The position numbers and the translations under genes are program-made. From Marinobacter sp. HL-58 (GTDB lineage: Bacteria > Pseudomonadota > Gammaproteobacteria > Pseudomonadales > Oleiphilaceae), in assembly GCF_001314605.1 (NCBI RefSeq), contig NZ_LIHP01000004.1, positions 372,001-436,000 on the forward strand: a DNA stretch of 64,000 nucleotides. The letters run 5' to 3'. A model generated the notes under the pieces. The model did no database searches and was not told where the DNA came from. It was given only the letters and a program-made list of their open reading frames with translations. Below are positions 28,911 through 37,715 of the stretch, piece by piece (position 1 is the stretch's first letter; the number at the start of each line of letters is the position of its first letter).

Positions 28911-30378
28911 ATTAGATTCAGATCAGCGCGGAATTTACACTGAATCACCTGCCAATAGGGCAGTATTAGTTACTGGACCTCCTGGGACAGGAAAAACCGT
29001 GGTGGCTTTCCATCGGGCTCTTAGGCTATCAAAAGGGGGAAAGCCGGTTACCTTGTTAATGTTCAACAACGTGCTTTCCAAGTATGCAGATAGCGTCGAC
29101 ATTGAGCATGACATAACCATTTGTAACTTGCACAAATGGGTGGACCATTGGTTCCGACATGCCTTCAAGAAGCGTGCACCGCATAAGACTCGGTTCGACA
29201 TAAACTGGCAAGCGATTGGCAAGACTATTCGAGAAACAACTGATATTTCGATTTTGCATAGACTTTGCTGGGGACACCTTATAATCGATGAGGGGCAGGA
29301 TTTCCCGGTATCTATGTATGAAGCTTTTATGGACCTGATAGACCATCCATTGTTGGAAGAAGCTTCTCGCCCTACGCTTACTGTTTTTGCCGACGAAAAC
29401 CAAACAATTACCGAGAATAATTCTACCTTGCAAGAAATTCGGCAAACATTAGATGTTGGCGTTCGAAACAAAAGATATTGGCGGCTTTTTAAAAACTACC
29501 GGAACACTCGAGAGATATCTGAATTTTCAACTTTTTACCAATTAACTGGTAGGTCAGCGGCTAAAGCCCCAGATCGTGGCGGAATGAAGCCTCAAGTAAT
29601 AATGCTTCCGGACCACGCTGCAGTTGCCGAGCATATAACAAATTTTGTCATAAACAATGGTCAGGTTGAGGTTGGCGTTCTGTCATTTGGGAAAAAAGGT
29701 GATGTGAAAAACATATATTCCGAGCTTAATAAGGCCAAAGAAGAAAAAAAATCAAAGCATACAGTGCAAATGTACGTGAACGGACCTGCTAAAGAAAGCA
29801 TTCACCATGACGCCAAATACCTAAAATTCGGAACGCCACCCTCTATTACTGTACTTCACAACAAGAGTTCAAAAGGGCTAGAGTTTGATGCTGTCTTTAT
29901 AGTGAATATGCATAGGGATAGCCGAGCATTCGATGCAAGTGCACAAGAATTAATAAAAGATATGTACGTTGTTTCATCGCGAGCCAGAAATACATTATTT
30001 TTTGATATTGTGTGCTTTGGCGACTCACTACCACAAATAACTCGATTACTTCCCTCACCCGAATCCAGGCTCTGTGGATATACTGCCAACACTGAATGGA
30101 AGTCGGAGTTGCGTGAGAAGCTCAAGCATGTTCCGTGGTCAGAAACAGAGGAAATGGCTGATCAAATTAGAGCAGACACATTGGCAGATGAAATTCTATC
30201 TCTCGGGGATGATGCTCCACTCCTCTTATCCAGCTTAATTGAAAGCTCGAAAAAACATATGATTTTGAAGCATGGAATCAAAGAATACACAAGTGGTCTC
30301 GATAAGCAAAACATCGTTCGTTTGATAAAAGAGATCGGGTGCCATAGAGTTGAAAAAGACTTAATGACTACAGCCTAA
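28888..30378 (+). CDS. SF1 helicase/ATPase (UvrD/DUF2075-like) in the defence operon
   Basis: A 496-residue ATPase. Walker A is TGPPGTGKT (about 31-39), Walker B is LIIDEGQDF, then LFKNYRNTREI (motif IV-like), HNKSSKGLEFDAVF (motif V) and VVSSRARNTLFF (motif VI). It starts with a GTG at 28888 with GAGGAG seven bases upstream, inside the end of drmB; an ATG lies two codons later. It resembles the helicase half of the first operon gene but lacks a NERD domain. The C-terminal 100 residues are helical and unrecognised. Its stop abuts the next gene. Confidence 0.78.
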   Translation: MRMPTFAELDSDQRGIYTESPANRAVLVTGPPGTGKTVVAFHRALRLSKGGKPVTLLMFNNVLSKYADSVDIEHDITICNLHKWVDHWFRHAFKKRAPHKTRFDINWQAIGKTIRETTDISILHRLCWGHLIIDEGQDFPVSMYEAFMDLIDHPLLEEASRPTLTVFADENQTITENNSTLQEIRQTLDVGVRNKRYWRLFKNYRNTREISEFSTFYQLTGRSAAKAPDRGGMKPQVIMLPDHAAVAEHITNFVINNGQVEVGVLSFGKKGDVKNIYSELNKAKEEKKSKHTVQMYVNGPAKESIHHDAKYLKFGTPPSITVLHNKSSKGLEFDAVFIVNMHRDSRAFDASAQELIKDMYVVSSRARNTLFFDIVCFGDSLPQITRLLPSPESRLCGYTANTEWKSELREKLKHVPWSETEEMADQIRADTLADEILSLGDDAPLLLSSLIESSKKHMILKHGIKEYTSGLDKQNIVRLIKEIGCHRVEKDLMTTA

Positions 30379-30390
30379 GTGGAAAATATT

Positions 30391-31992
30391 ATGAACAATT
30401 TCTACATCCCCATTACAGAAATTGGGCTAGTGGAATTTTTGAGCTCAGGATTCATCGGCGTCTCCACAAGCAAAGTCCAATATAATGATATCCACACCAG
30501 GCTTTGGCCGAACACTGTTGTGGTTAAGAATATAGAGGACTCTCCACTTCCTATTTGCTGTGAGGTGGAGCTTAAAGGTCGGGCCTATTCTCTCCCATGC
30601 AAATTGGGCAGAAAAAAAGTTCAACTATATAGAGTCAAATCCGCGCTATCCATAAATGAAATTAAAAGAATTCACTTTTCATCCGAAGAGGCACTAAACG
30701 AATTCATATCAAAATACCATTACATGAGCGATTTGGACATAGAAAACCTTCCCGTATCTGTTAGCGAATCGCTTATGGAATGTAAAGAATTTGCCTCGAA
30801 TGATATTGGAGGTGATGTAGAACTGATTGAGAATAAAAAGATAGATATAGATGACACTTGCTCGAAAGAAAGGCTAATTAACGATGGGAAATCAATCATA
30901 GCTTTCACCTACGCACTCCATAATCATTTAAAAGGAAATTCACGAAAGGAAATCCCTATTCTATCGACACGAAATGACGTAGATGTGGCTATATCTGAGC
31001 TAGTATCGCACCTTGGCGTTACGCTACCGCCAAAAGGGCTCAATCTCCTGTTACGTGAGTATTGGGAGCTTTGCAGGTCCGATAGCATTGATGCTCGCTC
31101 CGACCAAATGGAGATCGTTGACCTGCTTCAAGAAAAATTGCATTCCATTCCAGAGGATAGTAGCGAAGTAAAGAAGTCAATTTCTTTTCTTGAGAAAATT
31201 TCAAGCGTTTTCATGGGAATGGAACCTCATCCACAACTAGATGAAAAAAGCCCAGAAAAGGCATTTCAGTTCGGGTTCTACGTTTCATTAATGGCCAAGA
31301 CAGCAAGCGAATTTTCTGAACTAAGAAATAGGTTCCGGTTTTCAGATCAGGTAGAAGCAATTGCCAAGTATTTTTTCTCATTACGCAGCCGCTTTAGCCA
31401 ACTCACTAGCGACTTCTTTAGCTCCTTCGGCACCCAAAAAAGCTCCTGGGCGTCAGCAATTCTGGATTGCTGCTTTGCATCAAAAGCCGTAATCGAACTT
31501 AGCACCAGAAAAGGAAATGAAGACCTTCGCGTAACATATGACTTAGCAGTCAACGGAAAAGAAATTGGAGCAACAACCAGAGATATTAGCCCTGAGGAAC
31601 AGCTAGTAGTATCGACGCTACGAACATTCTCAATTGAGCCGTTCAGAGACGAGCACTCTGGCGACATAGCTGTGAGAAAGTATGTTCAGTCCAAGCCGAT
31701 TGTAGTCACGCTAAAAATATTCAACTCTATGAGTAATCACCAGCTAAACGAGGTGCACGTCCAATACGAAACGTCACTGAAACACGGTGTCTTGAGCAAG
31801 GCAAACACTCGCCTTCAGGTACTAAAATTAGTGACGGAACAAGGGGTCGCTCTCGGCGTTAATGAAGAAGGCAAGCTTCTCCTTACACGGTTGCAAATGG
31901 TCGACACTATGGATCGCGACGAACTATGGCACCATGTAGAGCAGGTAGCCGACGGAGGTGCGTTAATCGAGGAGTTAGTCTCTACGATCTAA
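30391..31992 (+). CDS. Uncharacterised protein of the DISARM-like operon
   Basis: I do not recognise this 533-residue protein. It has no signal peptide, membrane segment or nucleotide-binding loop. The N-terminal 110 residues look like a beta-rich domain (GVSTSKVQYNDIHTRLWPN); the middle is helical with LRNRFRFSDQVEAIAKYFFSLRSRF; the C-terminus is alpha/beta (VTYDLAVNGKEIGATTRDISPEEQ). I chose the ATG at 30391, which has GGAA upstream, over a GTG at 30379 that abuts the previous stop. Codon use is AT-rich like its neighbours. Position within the operon suggests a needed part of the system; it could be a lineage-specific replacement for DrmC or DrmE. Confidence 0.75.
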   Translation: MNNFYIPITEIGLVEFLSSGFIGVSTSKVQYNDIHTRLWPNTVVVKNIEDSPLPICCEVELKGRAYSLPCKLGRKKVQLYRVKSALSINEIKRIHFSSEEALNEFISKYHYMSDLDIENLPVSVSESLMECKEFASNDIGGDVELIENKKIDIDDTCSKERLINDGKSIIAFTYALHNHLKGNSRKEIPILSTRNDVDVAISELVSHLGVTLPPKGLNLLLREYWELCRSDSIDARSDQMEIVDLLQEKLHSIPEDSSEVKKSISFLEKISSVFMGMEPHPQLDEKSPEKAFQFGFYVSLMAKTASEFSELRNRFRFSDQVEAIAKYFFSLRSRFSQLTSDFFSSFGTQKSSWASAILDCCFASKAVIELSTRKGNEDLRVTYDLAVNGKEIGATTRDISPEEQLVVSTLRTFSIEPFRDEHSGDIAVRKYVQSKPIVVTLKIFNSMSNHQLNEVHVQYETSLKHGVLSKANTRLQVLKLVTEQGVALGVNEEGKLLLTRLQMVDTMDRDELWHHVEQVADGGALIEELVSTI

Positions 31993-32033
31993 GCCTCTTC
32001 CGTAAGGGCGCTGGCGGCGCGGGGGGTAACGCC

Positions 32034-32741
32034 ATGGGAACAAAGAAGTGCAGTCCACGGCGCAAACAAGCCGAAAATCGAGCCCTTGCTATACCTAGTA
32101 ATACTATCTCCTGGTTCGTTTTTCAGATCATGGAGTGGTTCTCCGAAAATGGCCGAAAGTTCAGTTGGCGCAAAAATGACTACCCGCTGTATCGGGTAGT
32201 CGTAACCGAACTTCTCTTGCAGAGAACGCGAGCTGAGACCGTGGATCGATTTATCGGGAACTTTTTTGAGCTCTACCCGGATTGGCTGACCATTGCCCGC
32301 AGTGAATCAGCCAACCTTCAAAAAGCCCTTGAGCCTTTCGGACTATGGCAGCGGCGAGCTGCAACACTGCGAAAACTTGCGACAGAAATTAAAAACAGAG
32401 GTGGCACATTGCCCGAGAGCCCCGAGGAACTTGTAATGCTCCCCGGGTTCGGACCTTACATCGTTAATGCGGTTCTCCTTTATCGAGAGAAAAGCCCAGT
32501 ACCACTGCTTGACGGCAGCATGGCTCGGCTATTAGAGCGTTACTTCGGCTCTCGTGGACTTGTTGATATTCGTGACGACCCTTTCCTTAATATAATCGCC
32601 AGGCGAGTATTGCGAGAATCGGAGGTCTCACCTCTTTCACTCAACTGGGGGATGCTAGACCTCGCGGCACAAATCTGTGCTCCTGCGAGCCCAAAATGTG
32701 AGCACTGCCCCCTTACCAAGAGATGTCCCTCATCTACTTGA
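32034..32741 (+). CDS. MutY/EndoIII-family DNA glycosylase with 4Fe-4S cluster, Mig-like
   Basis: A 235-residue base-excision glycosylase. The helix-hairpin-helix is LPGFGPYIVNAVLL, the catalytic Asp is in PLLDGSMARLL, and the cluster ligands follow the EndoIII spacing C-x6-C-x2-C-x5-C in CAPASPKCEHCPLTKRC. The residue at the position of EndoIII catalytic Lys and MutY Ser is Tyr, as in the Methanothermobacter Mig T:G mismatch glycosylase. A T:G enzyme would repair deaminated 5-methylcytosine, which fits the convergent cytosine-5 methyltransferase next door. The start at 32034 has a G-rich site upstream; frames to 31926 overlap the previous gene. It is 41 bases past the unknown protein, so probably co-transcribed. 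Confidence 0.82.
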   Translation: MGTKKCSPRRKQAENRALAIPSNTISWFVFQIMEWFSENGRKFSWRKNDYPLYRVVVTELLLQRTRAETVDRFIGNFFELYPDWLTIARSESANLQKALEPFGLWQRRAATLRKLATEIKNRGGTLPESPEELVMLPGFGPYIVNAVLLYREKSPVPLLDGSMARLLERYFGSRGLVDIRDDPFLNIIARRVLRESEVSPLSLNWGMLDLAAQICAPASPKCEHCPLTKRCPSST

Positions 32742-32755
32742 AATAGATAGTGTGC

Positions 32756-34165
32756 CTATGCCGCAGTTGAGGCAGCTTTCGTATCTCGAACAAACGAATC
32801 TACGATATTCTTTAACTCATCACGCAAGAAACAACCCAAACCTTCCGCCATTAGCGGTGGGACGGCGTTTCCCACCTGCGTGTACTTTGGACACGTAGAT
32901 TTCCTGAGGCTTCCGCCAGTCGTGTAAGGTCCTTCGAATCTGAACCAATCTGGAAATGACTGCAAGCGAGCCAATTCTCGAACCGTTAGGATTCGTGGTT
33001 CGTCATAGTGAAGGATGTCATCGGGTAGCGTCGTAACAGTGACTGACGGCTTATCAGGATGCAGTACCGTCAATGTGTGTTTCTTGCTGTTCAGCCTCTC
33101 CTCTCGATACTTGATTGGGAGCGTCTTCCTCCTAGAGAGGAGATACTGATTCTGGAAAGCTGGATTATCTACGTCGTCTAAAATTCGACTGAACCTGTCA
33201 GCCACAGGTTCGCTATGCTTCGGAAGGCGAAGCCCACCGTTTGGTAAATCCTTGTTCCAGTCAGCGGACATCAATCTTTGGTAGTTTCTATCGATGCCAG
33301 TCATAGGGGCGGATTTCGCAATCTGCTGAAAGCCGCTCACAGAGGAGTCCGTCGCGGATTTCTTGTCTCTTGCGCCGGATGCATCCATTGTTTTCAGATC
33401 GCCAATTGCCTCTTTTACACTGACCAAAGAGCCTTGCTTTAAGCCGAGCGATGCACGAAATCTGGTAGCGAAACACTCCAAGCCATGTTCAAGTCGGGGC
33501 CTAAGTGCTTTGCCTGCCGCAATCAGCTCATCAACTGCTTGGTCACTCCCTTCTCCCGAAAAAAGCGTGCCAAACAAGTCTTTCCTAATGCCAATCAGAA
33601 CAAACCTTTGACGGGTCTGCGGCACCCCCCACTGACTGCTGTCTTCGATGAAATGAGCAGTCAAATACCCCGTATTAGCAAGCTCCTTCTCAATTTTTTC
33701 CGATACAGCTTCACCGCCGCCACTTTTACCGAACGCGTGTGCGATACCTCGAACGTTCTCCATCACAATGTATCTGGGCTTAACCAAGCTCACGAAGTCC
33801 AAATAGGCAAATACCAAACTATTTCTGGGGTCATCCGGCTCACGTTTGCCCGCCGTGGAAAATCCCTGGCATGGCGGTCCGCCAGCAACTAAATCAACCT
33901 GCCCAGAATCACCTAACTCTCTCAGGTATTCAGTAAGTCTAGGATCGCTCAACAGCTTGGTGATGTCGTGAGCACTTTTACTCAGGCTCGGATGCTCCAA
34001 CCATTCGTAATGCCCATCAAACTTGTCACTTTGACCAAGCAAATTGAACTTTAGCGTCTCGAACGCTTGCTCATTTTTTTCGACGGCTAGTAATCCCTGA
34101 TGACCCGCCTTAAGCAAGCCTAAGGATAGCCCTCCGCACCCAGTAAACAAATCGATAAACTTCAT
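32756..34165 (-). CDS. DNA (cytosine-5) methyltransferase, DISARM DrmMII-like
   Basis: A 469-residue C5-cytosine methyltransferase. Motif I is DLFTGCGGLSLG, motif IV GGPPCQGFS (catalytic Cys), motif VI VMENVRG, motif VIII QTRQRFVLIG, motif IX RELARLQSFPDWF and motif X VGNAVPPLMA. The target-recognition region lies between VIII and IX and does not reveal the site. In class 2 DISARM an enzyme of this type marks self DNA. It is convergent with the glycosylase (14 bases between stops) rather than in the helicase operon. The ATG at 34165 is used because the frame's 34174 start would be TTG. Confidence 0.9.
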   Translation of the reverse strand: MKFIDLFTGCGGLSLGLLKAGHQGLLAVEKNEQAFETLKFNLLGQSDKFDGHYEWLEHPSLSKSAHDITKLLSDPRLTEYLRELGDSGQVDLVAGGPPCQGFSTAGKREPDDPRNSLVFAYLDFVSLVKPRYIVMENVRGIAHAFGKSGGGEAVSEKIEKELANTGYLTAHFIEDSSQWGVPQTRQRFVLIGIRKDLFGTLFSGEGSDQAVDELIAAGKALRPRLEHGLECFATRFRASLGLKQGSLVSVKEAIGDLKTMDASGARDKKSATDSSVSGFQQIAKSAPMTGIDRNYQRLMSADWNKDLPNGGLRLPKHSEPVADRFSRILDDVDNPAFQNQYLLSRRKTLPIKYREERLNSKKHTLTVLHPDKPSVTVTTLPDDILHYDEPRILTVRELARLQSFPDWFRFEGPYTTGGSLRKSTCPKYTQVGNAVPPLMAEGLGCFLRDELKNIVDSFVRDTKAASTAA

Positions 34166-34335
34166 ATGATTCAATTGTTCGCGCCCGACGTCCTTGATGG
34201 TTGCATCATAGCACCCTTAGAGAAACCCTGCTCATCAAGTCGGCTTGCGAACTCGATTTTGGTGATCGGTTTCGGTTACCGGGGTACCATTCGGAGCATG
34301 GTCAAGTAGCGGCCGGCGATGTTGAACATTGGCTC

Positions 34336-34650
34336 CTACTCATAGGTCTTGAGGGACGGAGTGCCCTGTTCCTCCGATGCTTGAATATCCACAGGCGGCA
34401 CTCCTAGATCCTGTCACTTTTTCGAATGGCAGGTAAACAGCAGTATCTGATGCCGGCTGGCCGCATTAAACACGATGCGCTTCATATCTTCGAGGCGCTC
34501 AATGTCCCTATGTACCAGTGTTTCGTCCAGTATCACCAGGGTCGACCTTTCGGCTTCCCGCAGCAGATCGGTATGAGCCAGGCGGTTGATCAGCCCCATC
34601 TGTTCCCGCGCCCCAAAACTCAGCTCGGAAATCCGCCCCAGCTGAATGTG
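34336..34650 (-). pseudogene. 3' remnant of an SMC/RecF-like ATPase gene
   Basis: The last ~100 codons of a large SMC-like ATPase can be read on the minus strand: a signature loop ELSFGAREQMGLINRLA, then STLVILDETLVHRD (Walker B and D-loop) and HQILLFTCHSKK. A TGA at 34414 interrupts it where homologues have Trp, after which reading continues in frame through about 25 sensible residues to a TAG at 34336. Upstream of about 34650 the frame is broken and the rest of the gene is absent. It is a decayed gene end between the formate dehydrogenase operon and the defence island, marking a past deletion or insertion junction. Confidence 0.7.
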
Positions 34651-34825
34651 GCATGCCGTAGCTGTTCATCGACCATTTACCAGTCTGCGGTATACAAAAA
34701 CTTTGGCATTTTATGGCCCTGAGAAATCTGGGAAATTTCGCGTCATTCTAGACCGCCCGCCAATATTTTACGGACGCGATTCGACAATCAACGTCGTTCT
34801 GGAGGAGACCGTTTTGTTGCGGACG

Positions 34826-37705
34826 CTAAGTCGGACTCAACCGACAAGCCGCATACTTAAACTCCGGAATCTTCCCATACGGATCCAGCGCCGGATTGGT
34901 CAGTAGGTTCGCGGCTGCCTCCGCAAAGGCAAAGGGTATGAACACCATGCCCTCGGGCATGGACTGATCCACCCGTGCCGTCAGGGTGATGCTGCCACGC
35001 CGGGTGGCCACGTCGATGGCCTCGCCGGATGCCACGCCTAGGCGAGCCAGCTCTGCGGGTGCCAGATAGACCGCTGCTTCGGGCTCCCGCTCATCCAGTA
35101 CCCGGCTGCGGCGGGTCATGGCGCCGGTGTGCCAGTGCTCGAGCAGTCGCCCGGTGGTCAACACCATGGGATAGGCCTCATCCACGGGTTCGTCTGGCGG
35201 CAGCGGCCGGGTTGGCGAGAGTTTGGCCCGGCCTCCGGCGCGGGGGAATACGTCGGAGAAGACCACGTCCTGGCCGGGTTCGTCGTCGGCCGGACATGGG
35301 TAGGTCACCGAACCTTCCCGTTCCAGTCGGGACCAGGAGATATGGTCGAGGGAGTGCATGCCCTGTTTCATCTCTGCGAACACCTGCTCGGGGCCGGCGT
35401 AATCCCACCCCAGCCCTAAACGCCGGGCCATTTCCTGAATAATCCACCAGTCGGGCTTGGCCTGCCCCGGAGGCGCCAGCGCGGCGCGGCCCATTTGCAC
35501 CTGCCGGTTGGTGTTGGTTACGGTGCCGTTCTTTTCAGACCAAGCCGTGGCCGGCAGGATCACATCCGCAAACTGGGCGGTCTCAGTGACGAACAGGTCC
35601 TGCACCACCAGGTGCTCAAGGGTGCCAAGTGCAGCGCGGGCGTGGGTCAGGTCCGGGTCGGACATGGCGGGGTTTTCGCCGAGGATGTACATGCCCTTGA
35701 TGGTCCCGGCCGTGATGGCGTCCATAATCTCCACAACCGTAAGCCCTGGCTCGGGGTCCAGTTTGGTATCCCAGAGTTCTTCGAAGGCGGCGCGCAGCTG
35801 GGCGTCCTCTACCGGCTGGTAGTCGGGCAATACCATGGGGATCAGGCCGGCGTCCGAGGCGCCCTGGACGTTATTCTGACCACGCAGGGGATGCAGGCCA
35901 GTGCCGGGCCGGCCGGTATGGCCGCAGGTCAGGGCCATGGAGATCAGGCAGCGGGCATTATCGGTTCCATGTACGTGCTGTGAAATGCCCATGCCCCAGA
36001 AGATCATCGCTTTATCGGCACCGGCGTAGGCCCGGGCCACCTCGCGAATGGTGTCTGGTTCAACACCGCAGGCGGGGCTCATGGCCTCCGGGGTCATATC
36101 CGCGACACTCGTTGCCAGCGCCTCGAAGCCTTCGGTATGGGCATCAATGTAGGCCTGGTCGTAGAGCCCTTCGCTGATGATCACATTGAGCATGGCGTTG
36201 AAGAGCGACACGTCGCCCCCTGGCGAAAAACGCAGGCTGCGCCAGGCATAAGAATCCAGCGCCTGGCCCCGGGGGTCGATGATGATCAGCTTGGTGCCGT
36301 TCCGTGCCGCCTGTTTGAAATATGTGGCGGCCACCGGATGGTTCACGGCGGGGTTGCAGCCGGTAAGGATCACCACATCCGCCTGAAGCGCCTGCATGAA
36401 CGAGGCGGTCACTGCGCCCGAGCCCAGGCATTCCATCAGCGCCGCCACGGAACTGGCGTGGCAGAGCCGCGTACAGTGGTCAACGTGATTGGAACCGAAA
36501 CCGGTACGCACCAGTTTCTGGAATAGCCAGGCTTCTTCGTTGGAGCACTTGGCACTGCCGAAGCCGGCCAGTGCACTGGGGCCGTGTTGGCCCTTAAGTT
36601 CTGTTAATCCTGTGGCCGCCAGATCCAGTGCCTCTTCCCAGCTTGCCTCTCGAAAGTGAGTTAACGGATTGGCCGGATCAAAGTCGGGGTCGAGGCCCTT
36701 GGGCACGCCCTCCCAGCGGATCAATGGCCGGGTCAGCCGTGCCGGGTGCGCGGGGTAATCGAAACCGAAGCGGCCCTTCACGCAGAGCCGGCCCTGGTTG
36801 GAGGGCCCGTTCCTGCCTTCCACAAAGAGGATTCGCCCCTGTTGTCCGTGTTCCTCGGAAGGCTCGTCTTTCACGTGATAGGTCAACTGGCAGCCCACCC
36901 CGCAATAGGGGCAGACGGAATCCACGGTGCGATCGGCCACGGCGGAGTCTCCACGGCCTTCGGCATCGATCAGGGTGGCGGGCATCAGCGCCCCGGTCGG
37001 GCAGGCCTGCACGCATTCTCCACAGGCAACGCAGGTGCTGTCTCCCATGGGGTCATCAAAGTCGAACACCACCTTGGACGCCGCGCCACGGTGTGCCAGC
37101 CCGATCACGTCGTTGCCCTGCACTTCGCGGCAGGCGCGCTCACACAGGCCGCAGGTGATGCAGGCATCCAGGTTAACGTTCATGGCGGAATGGGTGGCGT
37201 CATGGCCCCGGGCATGGGGAAGCGCATCGGATCTTGGTTCCACATGGTGAACGGTTGGCCCTTCCCGATCCGATCGGGCCGGGATTTTCTGTCGCACGGC
37301 GCTGGCATCAATGGCCAACTGATCCGCCGTATCCCACAGGTGGCTGGACCGGTCCGGGTTGTTCTCACGTTCCGGCTGGTCGGCCAGCAACAATTCCAGC
37401 ACCGCTTTACGGGCCGCCTGGGCACGGCCGGAACCGGCACTGCGAACAACCATGCCCGGCGCCGCCTCGCGAATGCAGCTTGCGGCAAGCACCCGCTCAC
37501 CTTCCACTTCCACCATGCAGGCGCGGCAATTGCCATCCGCCCGGTAACCCGGTGTGTCTTTAAAACAGAGGTGCGGAATGGTCTCACCGGCGCGCTTGGC
37601 CACCTGCCACAGGGTTTCGCCGGGGTGGGCCTGAACTTCAATGCCGTCCAGTGTCAGGGTGAAGCTAGTGTTGGTGTTGCTCATGGCTATTTTTGAATGG
37701 CTCAT
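34826..37705 (-). CDS. fdsA: NAD-dependent formate dehydrogenase, alpha (molybdopterin) subunit
   Basis: Large catalytic subunit, 959 residues, oxidising formate to CO2 with Mo/W-bis-MGD. An N-terminal 2Fe-2S ferredoxin domain has GNCRACMVEVEG. A NuoG-like His/Cys segment and two 4Fe-4S motifs follow (CITCGLCERAC and CVACGECVQACPTGA). The molybdopterin domain begins with CPYCGVGC, and the probable metal-ligand Cys is in HCTRLCHASS, cysteine rather than selenocysteine. The C-terminus is the molybdopterin-binding barrel. Start at 37705 has GGGAG six bases upstream. It follows the beta subunit gene after 10 bases. The small fdsD/fdsC genes normally found near are not next to it. Confidence 0.92.
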   Translation of the reverse strand: MSHSKIAMSNTNTSFTLTLDGIEVQAHPGETLWQVAKRAGETIPHLCFKDTPGYRADGNCRACMVEVEGERVLAASCIREAAPGMVVRSAGSGRAQAARKAVLELLLADQPERENNPDRSSHLWDTADQLAIDASAVRQKIPARSDREGPTVHHVEPRSDALPHARGHDATHSAMNVNLDACITCGLCERACREVQGNDVIGLAHRGAASKVVFDFDDPMGDSTCVACGECVQACPTGALMPATLIDAEGRGDSAVADRTVDSVCPYCGVGCQLTYHVKDEPSEEHGQQGRILFVEGRNGPSNQGRLCVKGRFGFDYPAHPARLTRPLIRWEGVPKGLDPDFDPANPLTHFREASWEEALDLAATGLTELKGQHGPSALAGFGSAKCSNEEAWLFQKLVRTGFGSNHVDHCTRLCHASSVAALMECLGSGAVTASFMQALQADVVILTGCNPAVNHPVAATYFKQAARNGTKLIIIDPRGQALDSYAWRSLRFSPGGDVSLFNAMLNVIISEGLYDQAYIDAHTEGFEALATSVADMTPEAMSPACGVEPDTIREVARAYAGADKAMIFWGMGISQHVHGTDNARCLISMALTCGHTGRPGTGLHPLRGQNNVQGASDAGLIPMVLPDYQPVEDAQLRAAFEELWDTKLDPEPGLTVVEIMDAITAGTIKGMYILGENPAMSDPDLTHARAALGTLEHLVVQDLFVTETAQFADVILPATAWSEKNGTVTNTNRQVQMGRAALAPPGQAKPDWWIIQEMARRLGLGWDYAGPEQVFAEMKQGMHSLDHISWSRLEREGSVTYPCPADDEPGQDVVFSDVFPRAGGRAKLSPTRPLPPDEPVDEAYPMVLTTGRLLEHWHTGAMTRRSRVLDEREPEAAVYLAPAELARLGVASGEAIDVATRRGSITLTARVDQSMPEGMVFIPFAFAEAAANLLTNPALDPYGKIPEFKYAACRLSPT

Positions 37706-37715
37706 GGCTGACTCC

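Noticed and set aside
22153-34165. A phospholipase-D type drmC gene in the DISARM-like locus
   Set aside because: No HxK(x)4D motif was seen in any of the proteins; the locus is described as lacking it.
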